DNA from: Nocardia higoensis
GTDB lineage: Bacteria; Actinomycetota; Actinomycetes; Mycobacteriales; Mycobacteriaceae
Assembly (NCBI RefSeq): GCF_015477835.1
Contig: NZ_JADLQN010000008.1
Coordinates: 1-64,000, forward strand
Direction: 5' to 3'
DNA length: 64,000 nt
This document shows, piece by piece, positions 16,747-25,361 of this stretch. Both the position numbers and the translations under genes were made by a program. The notes under the pieces are model-generated. The model had not been told where the DNA came from. It worked only from the letters and a program-made list of their open reading frames with translations, and made no database searches. How positions within the stretch are numbered: the stretch's first letter is position 1; each line of letters opens with the position of its first letter.

Positions 16747-18135
16747 GTGAATCGGATGGCCGCGCAGGACGCGACGATGTTCTGGTTGTCCAGGCGCAGC
16801 CGAAACGACCTGTTCCTGCTCTACGCCTTCGCCGATCTCGGCCACCCCACCGCCGAGCTGCGCGCCGCGATCCTCACCCGCGGCGCCACCGTCCCCGACC
16901 TCTGTGTCCGGCTGCACGAGGTGCCGGGCGAGCTGGCCTATCCCTCGTGGGTGACCTGCGACATCCTCGGCGACCAGTTCGTCGAACACACGGGCGTCAC
17001 CGATTGGGCGGGTGTGCGGTCGGCCATGGGGGAGTTGCTCGGTACCGGGGTGGATGCGACTCGGCGCCCGTGGCGTCTGCACGTGTTCCGCGGGATCGCC
17101 GATGCGCCGATGCGCCGATCGCCCGAGGAGATGACGACCGTCGCCGTGTTGCAGATGTCGCACGCGCTGGTCGACGGGCGGCGCGCCACGGCGGTCGCGC
17201 GGGAATTGTTCGGGGGCGAAGACGAATTCGGCAGCAGCACATCGGTGCCGGGTCACGCCGATCCGGCCGGTGCGCTGTCCGCCCACCCATGGCCGGACCG
17301 CCTCGCCGCGGCAGTCGGCGCACTGCTGCTGCCGGTCGGCGTGGCACGAACCATCTACCACGGCTTCCGCTCCCACCGTGCGCGGGAACAGTTGGCCGCG
17401 CTGACCGAGGCGGGCCGGGTGCCCCCGCCCGGTCCCGGTTTCGCCCCCACCGCCGTGAACGACCCCAGCGCGCCCCCGGTGTCCGCGCACGCGGTCGACA
17501 TGCTGGTCTTCGACAGCGACGACCTGCGCGTACCGGGCTGTACCGTCACCGTCGTCGTGCTCACCGCGATGTCCATCGCCCTGCCGACCTACCTCGGCGC
17601 CAGGGGCAGGCCCGTCACCGGCCTCGGAGCACAGGTGCCGATGGCGCTTCCCGACGGCGGAAAAGGCGCCGCCCGCAACAACTATCGCAACCTCTCGATC
17701 GATCTCTGCCTCGACGAACCCGATCTGCCCGCGCGCGCCGACAAGATCGCCACCGCCCTGCGTGCCCGCAGCGAACGCGCCCGTCACCCGCTGCTGGCGG
17801 CTCAGGACCGGGTCACCGCCGTCACCCCCGCGCTGTTCCTGCGCCGCGACGCCGAGGGCTGGCCGCTGGACACGGTCCCGGACGCCATCGCGGGCAACAC
17901 CGTCGTCTCCAGCGTGAACCGCGGACCCGCCGACCTGGATTTCGGCGGCCCGGCTCGGTTCAGCGCCGGTTTCCCCGCCGTCGGCTCGGTCATGCGCCTC
18001 ACCCACGGCGTGCACGGACTCGGCGAGACGGTGACGGTCTCCCTGCACGCCGACCCGGCGGTCGTTCCCGACCTCGAGGTCTACGCGGGGTATCTGCGAG
18101 ATGCGCTGTACCAGGCTGTCGCCGCGCTTCGGTGA
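16747..18135 (+). CDS. WS/DGAT-like acyltransferase family protein
   Basis: A 462-residue protein related to wax ester synthase/diacylglycerol acyltransferases, which make storage triacylglycerol or wax esters in mycolate-forming actinobacteria. The active-site motif HHxxxDG appears as SHALVDG (near residue 138): the second, catalytic His and the Asp-Gly remain, and the first His is Ser. The C-terminal SSVNRGPADLDFGG resembles the family's second conserved block. It is divergent enough that its acceptor, and even its activity, are uncertain. GTG at 16747 follows TAAGGT by six bases, which suggests a leaderless transcript. ATG at 16756 is an alternative. Confidence 0.7.
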   Translation: MNRMAAQDATMFWLSRRSRNDLFLLYAFADLGHPTAELRAAILTRGATVPDLCVRLHEVPGELAYPSWVTCDILGDQFVEHTGVTDWAGVRSAMGELLGTGVDATRRPWRLHVFRGIADAPMRRSPEEMTTVAVLQMSHALVDGRRATAVARELFGGEDEFGSSTSVPGHADPAGALSAHPWPDRLAAAVGALLLPVGVARTIYHGFRSHRAREQLAALTEAGRVPPPGPGFAPTAVNDPSAPPVSAHAVDMLVFDSDDLRVPGCTVTVVVLTAMSIALPTYLGARGRPVTGLGAQVPMALPDGGKGAARNNYRNLSIDLCLDEPDLPARADKIATALRARSERARHPLLAAQDRVTAVTPALFLRRDAEGWPLDTVPDAIAGNTVVSSVNRGPADLDFGGPARFSAGFPAVGSVMRLTHGVHGLGETVTVSLHADPAVVPDLEVYAGYLRDALYQAVAALR

Positions 18136-18278
18136 TCGACACCGCACTTCGCAGCCCGCGCGCACCGGCGTATGTCCCGGCGCTGGACCATCCGGCGGGG
18201 TGACCCTCGTCGTCGACGCCGCCGGACGGGCGGATCGCACGCAGGGCCGGCCGGGTGCGCGCGCAGTGATCGCCGTGC

Positions 18279-18926
18279 TCAGGCCTTGTCGAGCACCTGC
18301 TCGCGCTCCGGCTTGGCCACGTCCTTCAACGGCTCGATACCGAGTTCCGTGCGAGTGGCGTTGACCAGCGCCCGCTCCTGCTCGATGGCCTTGCGAATCG
18401 CCTTCTCCCACAGCGAGTTGATCTCGGTGAACTCTTCGCTGGTGGCCTCGTCGTCGAGCTGCAGTTTGAGATATTGCAGGGTGATGTTGCGGGCCGCGCC
18501 GAGGGTGCTCACCAGGTCTTCGCACTGGTTCGGGATCTTCGGCGTGGCGAGCAGGCGCAACCGGTTGATGGTGCCGTTGCATCCCCACAGCGCTTCGTGG
18601 ATGTCGTGACCGGCCCGCTCGAGCTCGAAGTCGTCGTCGACTTCCCAGCGGTGGCACGACCACAGCTGCTGGCGCACCGAATTCGAGGTCTCCAGTACCG
18701 AGGACACCGCGGCGACGACCGCTTCGTGCCGCCACCGGTCGTGCTCGCGTCGCTCACCCGCGTCGAGCGCGGCCTCGGCTGCCGTTCTGGCCTCCTCGAG
18801 CGTCTGCTGATGACGTTCGTCGGCCGCGTCGATCGCCCGCCGGTTCGTCGCGTTGTTCACCAGGAATCCGACGAGCGCCGCACCGGCGACGATCAGCGAA
18901 CCGAACACGGGTAGCCACTGAGTCAC
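18279..18926 (-). CDS. Membrane-anchored coiled-coil protein of unknown function
   Basis: A 215-residue protein. One N-terminal helix (LPVFGSLIVAGAALVGFLVN, residues 5-24) is followed by a long charged helical region rich in Glu/Arg/Ala (about 30-75), probably coiled coil. A helical C-terminal part contains LWSCHRWEVDDDFEL and ALWGCNGTINRL. It is probably anchored in the membrane with the bulk in the cytosol. The GTG at 18926 begins right at the hydrophobic helix, and I see no better start. No family recognised. It stands alone and faces the WS/DGAT-like gene. Confidence 0.75.
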   Translation of the reverse strand: MTQWLPVFGSLIVAGAALVGFLVNNATNRRAIDAADERHQQTLEEARTAAEAALDAGERREHDRWRHEAVVAAVSSVLETSNSVRQQLWSCHRWEVDDDFELERAGHDIHEALWGCNGTINRLRLLATPKIPNQCEDLVSTLGAARNITLQYLKLQLDDEATSEEFTEINSLWEKAIRKAIEQERALVNATRTELGIEPLKDVAKPEREQVLDKA

Positions 18927-19137
18927 CCGCGCATCATCGCACCGTTCTGTGTCGGCCGTCTCCCCGGTGCGCCCATTCGATCGCCTACCGCTGGGGCTCG
19001 ATGCGGTGCCGCGACACGGGCACGCAGCGAAAACCGCGCAGCCGCAACATCGTTCGAGATGCGATCGATACCCGATCGCTATCCGGCCGGGTCCCGGCGT
19101 CGCCCGGTCGCGGCGGAGACCGACACAGCGGGCGTGC

Positions 19138-19320
19138 GTGAACGATCGGGTGCGGCCGGAACGCTCTTCGGCAGCGGTCACGATCCCGGACAAGGAACCC
19201 ATCCCGCTCGGCGTGATCGAGAAATTGATCCGGCTGGTCCACCTCACGCCGGAGGAGATCGAGACGATGACCAGGGAGCAGGCCGTCGAGCGGCTCCATC
19301 GGTACTGGGCGGAACAGTAG
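19138..19320 (+). CDS. Small hypothetical protein
   Basis: An open frame of 60 residues from GTG 19138; GTG 19150 would give 56. The C-terminal half, LIRLVHLTPEEIETMTREQA then VERLHRYWAEQ, looks like two amphipathic helices and has normal codon bias, whereas the upstream extension of the frame does not. It sits in a 431-bp gap between two minus-strand genes. There is no recognised family; it could be a small DNA- or protein-binding peptide. Coding status is uncertain. Confidence 0.45.
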   Translation: MNDRVRPERSSAAVTIPDKEPIPLGVIEKLIRLVHLTPEEIETMTREQAVERLHRYWAEQ

Positions 19321-19357
19321 GTAGTGGGCGGAGCGATAGTGTCCGCCCCGCACCTGG

Positions 19358-19924
19358 TCAGCGGCGGACGATGGGGCGGATCAGCACATCGAAGGTCGGC
19401 GCGTCGGGCCACCGCGGCCGCAGCACTCCGACTCGTTCCCATCCCCATCGCCGGTACGCGCGGTAAGCCCGATCGTTGTGGGGATCGACCAGCAGCGTCG
19501 CTCGCTGCTCGCTGCGCCCGGCCAGCAGATGATCGTGCAGCGCGCGCGCCACCCCGCGACCGGTGTGTTCGGCGGCCACCATGATCTCGCTGAGTGCGAA
19601 GGTGCGCGTGCCGTCCTCGCGGGTGAACTCATCGGGATCTCCCGCGTCCAAGCGCAGCCCGTTCCACCAGGCGGTACCCGCGACCAAGGGCCAGCCCCAC
19701 GATTGCCCGACAGGGTTGCCGTCGAGATAGCCGACCACCAGGTCGAATCCGGCCGCGCGGGCGGGGTCGGTGTAGGCGTCGAAACGGCCCATGAACGCCT
19801 CGGGCTGTTCGAACGGGTCGCCCGACGCGATCGCTTCGGCGTAGGACCGTTCGTAGATCTGTTGCACAAAATCGCGGTGCTCCCGCGCGGCGGTTGCGTC
19901 GAAGCGGCGGAATTCCAGATTCAC
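19358..19924 (-). CDS. GNAT-family N-acetyltransferase
   Basis: A 188-residue protein with the acetyl-CoA-binding fold. The core EIMVAAEHTGRGVARALHDH carries the pyrophosphate-binding R-G-x-G-x-A loop, and VDPHNDRAYRAYRRWGWERV is the typical C-terminal motif B. The substrate is unknown. The GTG start overlaps the stop of the upstream XRE regulator gene (19921-19924), so the two are probably coupled and the regulator may control acetylation of a nearby target or of itself. Confidence 0.9.
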   Translation of the reverse strand: MNLEFRRFDATAAREHRDFVQQIYERSYAEAIASGDPFEQPEAFMGRFDAYTDPARAAGFDLVVGYLDGNPVGQSWGWPLVAGTAWWNGLRLDAGDPDEFTREDGTRTFALSEIMVAAEHTGRGVARALHDHLLAGRSEQRATLLVDPHNDRAYRAYRRWGWERVGVLRPRWPDAPTFDVLIRPIVRR

Positions 19925-21234
19925 GGCGCGGTCGTTTCTGTCGTGGTGAGGGCGCGATAGCGAGCCCTGAAGCCTTCCCCAGCGGACGTGTCGCGGGTGG
20001 CGGCGACCACGGGTTCGAGGGTCCGCATGGTTCTCGGAGAGGTGACCGACTGCTCCAGATGAGTCAGCACCTCGAGTCCTTCGTGCAAAGCGCCGGTGAC
20101 GTCCCCGGCACGCACGCGCGCGGCGGCTGTCCAAGCACGGATATTGACCGTGTTGCGTGGGCCCGCGTGCTCGCCGCAAGCCAACTCGAACAGCTCGATC
20201 GCTCGGCGCTGGTGCCCGATTTCGCTGAGGCCACGGGCTTCGTGCCCGCGAATCTCGGCGGGTGTGACGAACCGCAGCCAGGTCGGGCACTCCGTGATCG
20301 GTTCGAAGTGCTCGGCCGCCTCCATCTCCCGCCACGCCGTCGACATGGCCCGATCGAAACCGGAGCGGTCGTCCATGAGCCCGTAGGCGCCGGCCTCCCG
20401 CGCGGCGATGAGCGCGTGAACTCGGCCGGGCGGACGGCCTCGAACCAACGATTTCGCGCGTCCGACCATGGTGAGAACATAGGACGGCGAGCCGCGACCT
20501 CGACGGGCCATCGCGGTCGCCTGCAACGCCGTGCTGAGGCAAGCATGGACGACGAGGTCCTCGTCGTCGGCAGCTGAACCGAGCGACAACGCATCGGCGT
20601 AGCAGCGCCGCGCCAGCTCCTGGCGATCCGCGTCGTAGGCCAACCATCCGGCCGCGACCGCGAGATTGCCTGCCGCCGAGAGGAAATGGCGGCCGGTCTG
20701 CTCGTCGAAGGTGCATGTTTCGAGCAGTACCATCGTGCGGTGCAGCATGTCGGTCGCCGTATCGACCAGCGTCCCGCCCCCGATCCGCTGATCGGTGGCC
20801 AGCAGTTCGTCGACCAATACGGTCAGCCGACGCACATCCTCGGTACCGATGCGCGGCTGGAAGCCGTGCTCCCACACCGGCAGCGCGGCGGCGGCGACAG
20901 CAGCGAGTTTACCCAGTTCACGGCGTCTCACATCGTCCTCCTCTGTGGTAGAGGTGCGGGTGGCCGCCTCTCCAGAATGCACGACGGATGCGGTGTGATC
21001 CAGGGTCAACGCGGCGGTGAAGCGTTGTAATTGCTCGGGATTCAGCCGCTTCAACGCTTCGTCGAGTGCGGCAGCGCGATCGGCACGCATCGGACGGTCG
21101 TCACCGGCCCGCTCCCACTTGCGCACCGTTCTGGGCTGCCAGCCGATTCGACGAGCGAACTGCTCCTGCGTCTCTCGTAGCGCGGAGACGCGAAGAGCCT
21201 TCACCTGAGCCGCTGTCCAGATCTCGACGATCAT
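19921..21234 (-). CDS. XRE-family HTH regulator with helical-repeat C-terminus
   Basis: A 437-residue protein. The N-terminal HTH (residues about 14-50) includes ETQEQFARRIGWQPRTVRKW. The rest is almost all alpha-helical, with TPR-like pairs (YDADRQELARRCYADALSLG and AIELFELACGEHAGPRNTV), a plan used by actinomycete regulators that bind peptides or small ligands. It is followed by an overlapping GNAT gene and diverges from two small genes of unknown function. Direct repeats with 22-bp spacing just upstream (21261-21299) are a candidate binding site. Confidence 0.88.
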   Translation of the reverse strand: MIVEIWTAAQVKALRVSALRETQEQFARRIGWQPRTVRKWERAGDDRPMRADRAAALDEALKRLNPEQLQRFTAALTLDHTASVVHSGEAATRTSTTEEDDVRRRELGKLAAVAAAALPVWEHGFQPRIGTEDVRRLTVLVDELLATDQRIGGGTLVDTATDMLHRTMVLLETCTFDEQTGRHFLSAAGNLAVAAGWLAYDADRQELARRCYADALSLGSAADDEDLVVHACLSTALQATAMARRGRGSPSYVLTMVGRAKSLVRGRPPGRVHALIAAREAGAYGLMDDRSGFDRAMSTAWREMEAAEHFEPITECPTWLRFVTPAEIRGHEARGLSEIGHQRRAIELFELACGEHAGPRNTVNIRAWTAAARVRAGDVTGALHEGLEVLTHLEQSVTSPRTMRTLEPVVAATRDTSAGEGFRARYRALTTTETTAP

Positions 21235-21260
21235 TCCGCTACCCCCTCGCGGCCGTCAAA

Positions 21261-21299
21261 CGTGCCGCTACCGTACCGGTTTCGTGCCGCTTTCGTGCC
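21261..21299. repeat. Direct repeats in the divergent promoter region of the XRE gene
   Basis: CGTGCCGCT occurs at 21261-21269 and 21283-21291 (22 bp apart, two helical turns), with a third partial CGTGCC at 21294-21299. They lie between the XRE gene and the divergent small gene at 21414. Candidate operator only. Confidence 0.45.
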
Positions 21300-21413
21300 T
21301 GGTCCCGGGCGATTGCCTGCACGAATCTGGGAGGCAGGCCCCGGCGCCGGGTGGGTGGCTTCACAAATAGGACCTCGGCGTCGGGTGTCACCCATTCAGC
21401 CGAAAGTCAGGGG

Positions 21414-21755
21414 ATGCGCATGGCGACAGCGATCGGAGTCCTGGACCGCGATATGTCCGACGACCGCCACGAGACCGACCGAACCACCCTTCGCGCGGCC
21501 GCCGAGGCGGCCGGGCACACGCTCGCGACGATCGTGGAGACCGATGCGGAGACGTACATGCCGACAGTCGGCGTGCTGGAGCAACTTCATCGGCACCGGG
21601 CGGTGGTCGTGATCGCGCCGAGCGTGGACCACGTGTGGGCCGCGCGCCGCGCCCTCACCGAGCACGCGCAGGTGATCATCTGCGATCCGTACGAGGTATG
21701 GCCGCGTGGACATCGTTGGCCGTCGATGGTGCCCGCCGCCCCGATGAGGCCGTGA
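21414..21755 (+). CDS. Small protein, possibly of resolvase N-terminal-like fold
   Basis: A 113-residue protein with an alternating alpha/beta pattern: a strand (ATAIGVLDRD), a helix (TTLRAAAEAAGHTLATIVET), a helix plus strand (LEQLHRHRAVVVIAPSVDHV) and a final VIICDPYEVW. The plan recalls the N-terminal domain of serine recombinases found in small actinomycete proteins, but the catalytic signature is not clear, so the link is weak. AGGGG directly precedes the ATG at 21414; ATG 21420 is alternative. It diverges from the XRE/GNAT pair, and its stop overlaps the next start (TGATG). Confidence 0.6.
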   Translation: MRMATAIGVLDRDMSDDRHETDRTTLRAAAEAAGHTLATIVETDAETYMPTVGVLEQLHRHRAVVVIAPSVDHVWAARRALTEHAQVIICDPYEVWPRGHRWPSMVPAAPMRP

Positions 21756-22372
21756 TGATCCGGGGTGCCGGAATCGGGATCGTGCTGGTGCTGGTCGCGG
21801 TGTACCTGGTCGCGACGGGGTGGGTGCTTCGTCTGTGCGCCGAGAGGCGGGGCACGCAGTGTCGGCGGACGGGGCCCCGGCTCGGCTCGCGTATTCCGGC
21901 TGGACAGCGTTATCCGCGGCCGGTTGTCCCGGTCGCGCCGGTAGCAGTGAACGCGGCTCGGTGTGCCTCGCGGAGCGCACCCGTGGACGGACCTGCCCGG
22001 GCGCGGCAGCGACCCGCCGCCTCGACAGCACCTGCCGCGTGGGGAGCCGACGGCGATGACCGGAGGGTGCTTTCCGATCTGCCGTGCGCCGTCGGGGCCC
22101 GGCTCGAGGTCTCCCGAGCGGATCGCACGTCGCCTCAATCCCAACTCGAAGTCGCGTTCCTGATGCGTGACCTGCTGCCGCGCGGCGGCCTGCGCAACGG
22201 TCTCGCCTTTCCGCGAAGCCTTGCTGTCGGTCACGGAGGTTCCGTGCAGCCGGGGGGCGGACGTCTCGCTCCACCTGACGAAGGTGACCGACCCCCGGGC
22301 GTACGGGCTGGTCCCGACGGACGCGCGCGATCGCGCACGCACGGGAGCGCAGGCCTCGGTCGGTGTCGGTGA
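21755..22372 (+). CDS. Hypothetical protein with an N-terminal membrane helix (3' part doubtful)
   Basis: An open frame of 205 residues whose ATG overlaps the previous stop. Residues 6-27 (GIGIVLVLVAVYLVATGWVL) form a good membrane helix and are convincing as coding. The remainder is Arg/Pro/Ala-rich with poor codon bias, as if the frame were lost through a frameshift or the true protein ended early. Other frames over 21.95-22.37 kb look no better. Treat the C-terminal two-thirds as uncertain. Confidence 0.35.
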   Translation: MIRGAGIGIVLVLVAVYLVATGWVLRLCAERRGTQCRRTGPRLGSRIPAGQRYPRPVVPVAPVAVNAARCASRSAPVDGPARARQRPAASTAPAAWGADGDDRRVLSDLPCAVGARLEVSRADRTSPQSQLEVAFLMRDLLPRGGLRNGLAFPRSLAVGHGGSVQPGGGRLAPPDEGDRPPGVRAGPDGRARSRTHGSAGLGRCR

Positions 22373-22440
22373 TCGTCCGGTCATCCGGAGGACCGGCGAT
22401 GGCCGTCCTCGCACTCCTGGGGAACCGGGGGGATGTGCAG

Positions 22441-22480
22441 AAGGCCGGGTCGGTGAGGAAACCTCGACCGACCCGGCCTT
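22441..22480 (-). terminator. Hairpin terminator of the tRNA-Ser gene
   Basis: A 14-bp perfect stem (AAGGCCGGGTCGGT and complement, 22441-22454 with 22467-22480). A further GAGG/CCTC pairing in the loop makes one long hairpin. It begins three bases past the tRNA 3' CCA end on the minus strand. Confidence 0.85.
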
Positions 22481-22483
22481 CTG

Positions 22484-22571
22484 TGGCGGAGGATAGGGGA
22501 TTTGAACCCCTGAGGGCGTTAACCCAACCCGCGTTCCAGGCGAGCGCCATAGGCCACTAGGCGAATCCTCC
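22484..22571 (-). tRNA. tRNA-Ser, anticodon GGA
   Basis: The acceptor stem GGAGGAT pairs with ATCCTCC. The anticodon loop CTGGAAC has anticodon GGA (plus-strand TCC at 22535-22537), reading UCC/UCU. A long variable arm typical of serine tRNAs follows, then the T-arm with GGTTCGAATC. The 3' CCA is encoded (plus-strand TGG at 22484-22486). The mature length is 88 bases including CCA. Confidence 0.96.
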
Positions 22572-22678
22572 GTGGAGCAGCATAGCGGGTGGTGACGGGT
22601 GGATGCCAAACCGGGGTCCGGCGGGCGTCGGGAGCGGGGGAGCGTGAGGGGGTGGGAGCGGGGAGTGCGGGGACCGGC

Positions 22679-22684
22679 TATAGT
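22679..22684 (+). promoter_or_regulatory. -10 element for the SRP RNA gene
   Basis: TATAGT lies 7 bases before the first paired base of the SRP RNA at about 22692, the expected distance from -10 to the transcription start. Confidence 0.6.
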
Positions 22685-22691
22685 GGGCGAC

Positions 22692-22778
22692 GGATCCCGC
22701 GCGGCGCGCATCCTGTGAACTCCCCCAGGGCCGGAAGGCAGCAAGGGTCAACGGGCTCTGCCGGGTGCGCGGGGTCCC
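22692..22778 (+). ncRNA. ffs: Signal recognition particle 4.5S RNA
   Basis: A hairpin RNA of about 87 bases. The ends pair (GGATCCCGCGC with GCGCGGGGTCC). The apex carries the Ffh-binding domain: GGCC-GGAA-GGC tetraloop stem flanked by the asymmetric AGCA loop (22729-22747). It acts with Ffh to target membrane and secreted proteins during translation. Its place next to tRNA-Ser and the aspartate aminotransferase gene matches the mycobacterial arrangement. End positions are good to within a few bases. Confidence 0.93.
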
Positions 22779-23052
22779 CTTAAATCGCCCGGTCGGGCCG
22801 GCTCGGTGTCACTTCCCGAGGTCGAGATTTCGAGGGCTACCCCGCTTCTGTGTCTGTTCCGCCATTCGACGGCTGTAACCGCAGGCCGACGATCGGTGTG
22901 GTGATGGGGCCGCTCCGGACGAGGAGATGCCGCCGTACAACGACCCCCACGGCGGGACGTCGGCGGGTAACGTGAACACCGTCTCCGGCGCCGGCCGCAC
23001 GGCCGCGGCGGATGTCACACACTCACCCCCGCTGCTTGAAAGGCTGCCCAGG

Positions 23053-24339
23053 ATGCCCCGGCAAACGCAGATCGGTTTGATGAGCCATGACGAGCTCGTG
23101 TCCGAACACGAGATCCAGTCCGCGAACTACGCGAAGCTCCAGACCGAGAAGCTCACGCTGGATCTGACTCGCGGCAAGCCCGCGCCCGAGCAGCTCGATC
23201 TGTCCAACGAGCTGTTGACGCTGCCCGGCGACGGCGAATTCCGCGACGGCACCGGCACCGACTGCCGCAACTACGGTGGGCTGCACGGTCTTCCCGAACT
23301 GCGCGCCATCTTCGGCGAGCTGCTCGGCATCGGTGTCGACAACCTGATCGCGGGCAACAACGCCAGCCTGGAGCTGATGCACGACACCATCGTGTACGCG
23401 ATGCTGCACGGCACCCCCGACTCCGAGCGGCGCTGGGCCGACGAGCCGACGATCAAGTTCATCTGCCCGGCCCCCGGCTACGACCGCCACTTCGCGATCA
23501 CCGAATCGCTCGGCATCGAGATGATCGCCGTCCCGATGCGCCACGACGGCCCGGACACCGCGAAGATCGCCGAACTGCTGGCCGATCCGGCGGTCAAGGG
23601 CCTGTGGGCGGTGCCGAACTATTCCAACCCGACCGGCGTCGTGTTCTCGGAAAAGGTTGTGCGGGAACTGGTCTCGTTGCCCGCCGCGGCCGCGGACTTC
23701 CGGCTGTTCTGGGACAACGCCTACGCGGTGCACCCGCTGACCGACACCGCCGAGCCGGTGCTCGACGTGCTCGGCATGGCGGCCGAGGCGGGCAACCCGA
23801 ACCGGCCGATCGTGTTCGCCTCGACCTCGAAGATCACCTTCGCGGGCGCGGGCGTGAGCTTCCTCGGTGCGTCGACGGCGAACCTGGATTGGTACCTCGG
23901 CCACGCCGGGAAGAAGAGCATCGGCCCGGACAAGATCAATCAGCTGCGCCACCTGCGCTTCTTCGGCGATGCCGACGGTGTGCGGGCGCACATGCAGAAG
24001 CACCGGGCGATCCTGGAGCCGAAGTTCGCGCTGGTCCGCCGGATCCTGGAAGACCGCCTCGGCGCGTCGAAGGTGGCGTCGTGGACCGAGCCCAAGGGCG
24101 GGTACTTCATCAGCCTCGACGTGCCGGAGGGCACGGCGAGCCGGGTGATCGCGCTGGCGAAGGAGGCGGGCATCGCGCTGACCGCCGCCGGGTCGGCCTT
24201 CCCGTATCGGAACGATCCCGAGGACAAGAACATTCGTATCGCGCCGAGCTTCCCGAAGCTCGCCGAACTCGAGGTGGCGATGGACGGGTTGGCCACCTGC
24301 GTGCTGCTGGCGGCCACCGAGAAGGCGCTCGGCAAGTAG
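23053..24339 (+). CDS. Aspartate aminotransferase (Rv3722c-type, PLP-dependent)
   Basis: A 428-residue class I/II aminotransferase of the actinobacterial group whose M. tuberculosis member, Rv3722c, is the main aspartate transaminase. Landmarks are LTRGKP near the start, NYGGLHGLPELR, AGNNASLELMHD, CPAPGYDRHFAITE, the cofactor Asp region LFWDNAYAVH, and the PLP lysine in STSKITFAGAG (about 260). It converts oxaloacetate and glutamate to aspartate and 2-oxoglutarate in the cytosol. ATG 23053 was chosen by comparison with the family; ATG 23080 would remove nine residues. The longer frame from 22927 runs almost up to the SRP RNA and is unlikely. Confidence 0.92.
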   Translation: MPRQTQIGLMSHDELVSEHEIQSANYAKLQTEKLTLDLTRGKPAPEQLDLSNELLTLPGDGEFRDGTGTDCRNYGGLHGLPELRAIFGELLGIGVDNLIAGNNASLELMHDTIVYAMLHGTPDSERRWADEPTIKFICPAPGYDRHFAITESLGIEMIAVPMRHDGPDTAKIAELLADPAVKGLWAVPNYSNPTGVVFSEKVVRELVSLPAAAADFRLFWDNAYAVHPLTDTAEPVLDVLGMAAEAGNPNRPIVFASTSKITFAGAGVSFLGASTANLDWYLGHAGKKSIGPDKINQLRHLRFFGDADGVRAHMQKHRAILEPKFALVRRILEDRLGASKVASWTEPKGGYFISLDVPEGTASRVIALAKEAGIALTAAGSAFPYRNDPEDKNIRIAPSFPKLAELEVAMDGLATCVLLAATEKALGK

Positions 24340-24400
24340 GCGGCGAAAGCCCCCGGCGCGACAGCGCGCACAGGCGCCCGGCATCGGGTCCGCACGACGA

Positions 24401-24437
24401 CGCGGCCCCCGGATCCACGGTGGATCCGGGGGCCGCG
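24401..24437. terminator. Bidirectional hairpin terminator
   Basis: Perfect 17-bp stem (CGCGGCCCCCGGATCCA and complement) with loop CGG, between the convergent aminotransferase and methyltransferase genes. Confidence 0.88.
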
Positions 24438-24453
24438 GTTCGTCGCGAGCCGG

Positions 24454-25296
24454 TCAGGCCGGCTTGTGGGCGAGCACGGCGAACATGGTCACCGAGAGGT
24501 GGATGTCGCCGGTGCGGGCACCGCGCTCCAGGTCGGCGAGCAGTTGGTCGCGTTCGGCCGCGGTGATCGAGCCGCGGGCCACCGCCATGGCGGAGATGCG
24601 ATCGACCAGTGAGCCGGGGCCCGCGGCGCGGGTCTGCACCAGGGCGTGTGAGCCGATCTCGTCGATGACCAGCCCGGCCTGAGTGAGCAGGCCGGGCAGC
24701 CTGCGGCCGGACAGCGGATTGGTGGTGGCCGAGATCAGGGTCTCGATCACCTCGCGAACCACACGACGGTCGCCGGGGTGCACGATGGCGGTGTCCCAGT
24801 CGACGTCGACCACGACGGTCCGGCCACCCGGGCGCAACACGCGGGCGATCTCGTTGGCCGCGCGGGCCGGGGCGGTCAGGTGCTGGAAGACCCGCTCGGA
24901 CAGGACCGCGTCGAAATGGTTCGCGCCGAACGGGATTCCGTAGGCGTCGCCGGAGAGGAACCTGGCGGTCGAATCCTTCTCGGCGGCACGGCGCTCGGCG
25001 GAGGCGAGCAGGTTCGGATCGGGTTCGACGCCGATGGCCTCGCCGGTCGGGCCGACCACATCGGCGAAGGCGAGGACTTCCGAGCCGGTGCCGGAACCGA
25101 TGTCGACGGCGCGTTCGCCGGGATGCAGCGCGAGGGCCTGGTGGGCCCAGGTGCGTAGCCGCTGGATGCCGGGCAGGGCCGCTTGCAGATCTCGGACATC
25201 GACCAATTGATTCTGGCCCGCGCTGTCGAAGCGGTCCGGGCGCAAACCGGGAGTGTCCATGCGCGTTCGTCCGTCCGTCGGGATCACCGTCGTCAT
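24454..25296 (-). CDS. Class I SAM-dependent methyltransferase
   Basis: A 280-residue cytosolic methyltransferase. SAM-binding motif I is AVDIGSGTGSEVLAFA (about residues 64-79), acidic motif II is IGVEPDPNLL, DAYGIPFGANHFDAVLSERV is motif III/IV, and LRPGGRTVVVDVDW is the post-motif strand. It belongs to the Methyltransf_11/25 group, and its substrate cannot be inferred. The stop is 17 bases from a strong shared terminator, and the gene appears to be a single unit. The start was taken at the first ATG of the frame; ATG at residue 13 (MDTPGL) is possible. Confidence 0.85.
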   Translation of the reverse strand: MTTVIPTDGRTRMDTPGLRPDRFDSAGQNQLVDVRDLQAALPGIQRLRTWAHQALALHPGERAVDIGSGTGSEVLAFADVVGPTGEAIGVEPDPNLLASAERRAAEKDSTARFLSGDAYGIPFGANHFDAVLSERVFQHLTAPARAANEIARVLRPGGRTVVVDVDWDTAIVHPGDRRVVREVIETLISATTNPLSGRRLPGLLTQAGLVIDEIGSHALVQTRAAGPGSLVDRISAMAVARGSITAAERDQLLADLERGARTGDIHLSVTMFAVLAHKPA

Positions 25297-25361
25297 GCGC
25301 CGAGCGTACGCGGCGGCCCGCCCGGTCGCAGCGTCAGGTTGTGACTCGGATCACCGTCTGG

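Noticed and set aside
21963..22496. Several short frames in the 21.9-22.5 kb stretch
   Set aside because: None has an RBS, consistent codon bias or a family motif, and one runs through the tRNA-Ser terminator. Left uncalled apart from the frame starting at 21755.
22484..22571. Integrated element at tRNA-Ser
   Set aside because: I looked for an integrase gene or a second copy of the tRNA 3' end within the window and saw neither; the flanking gene order matches the conserved backbone.
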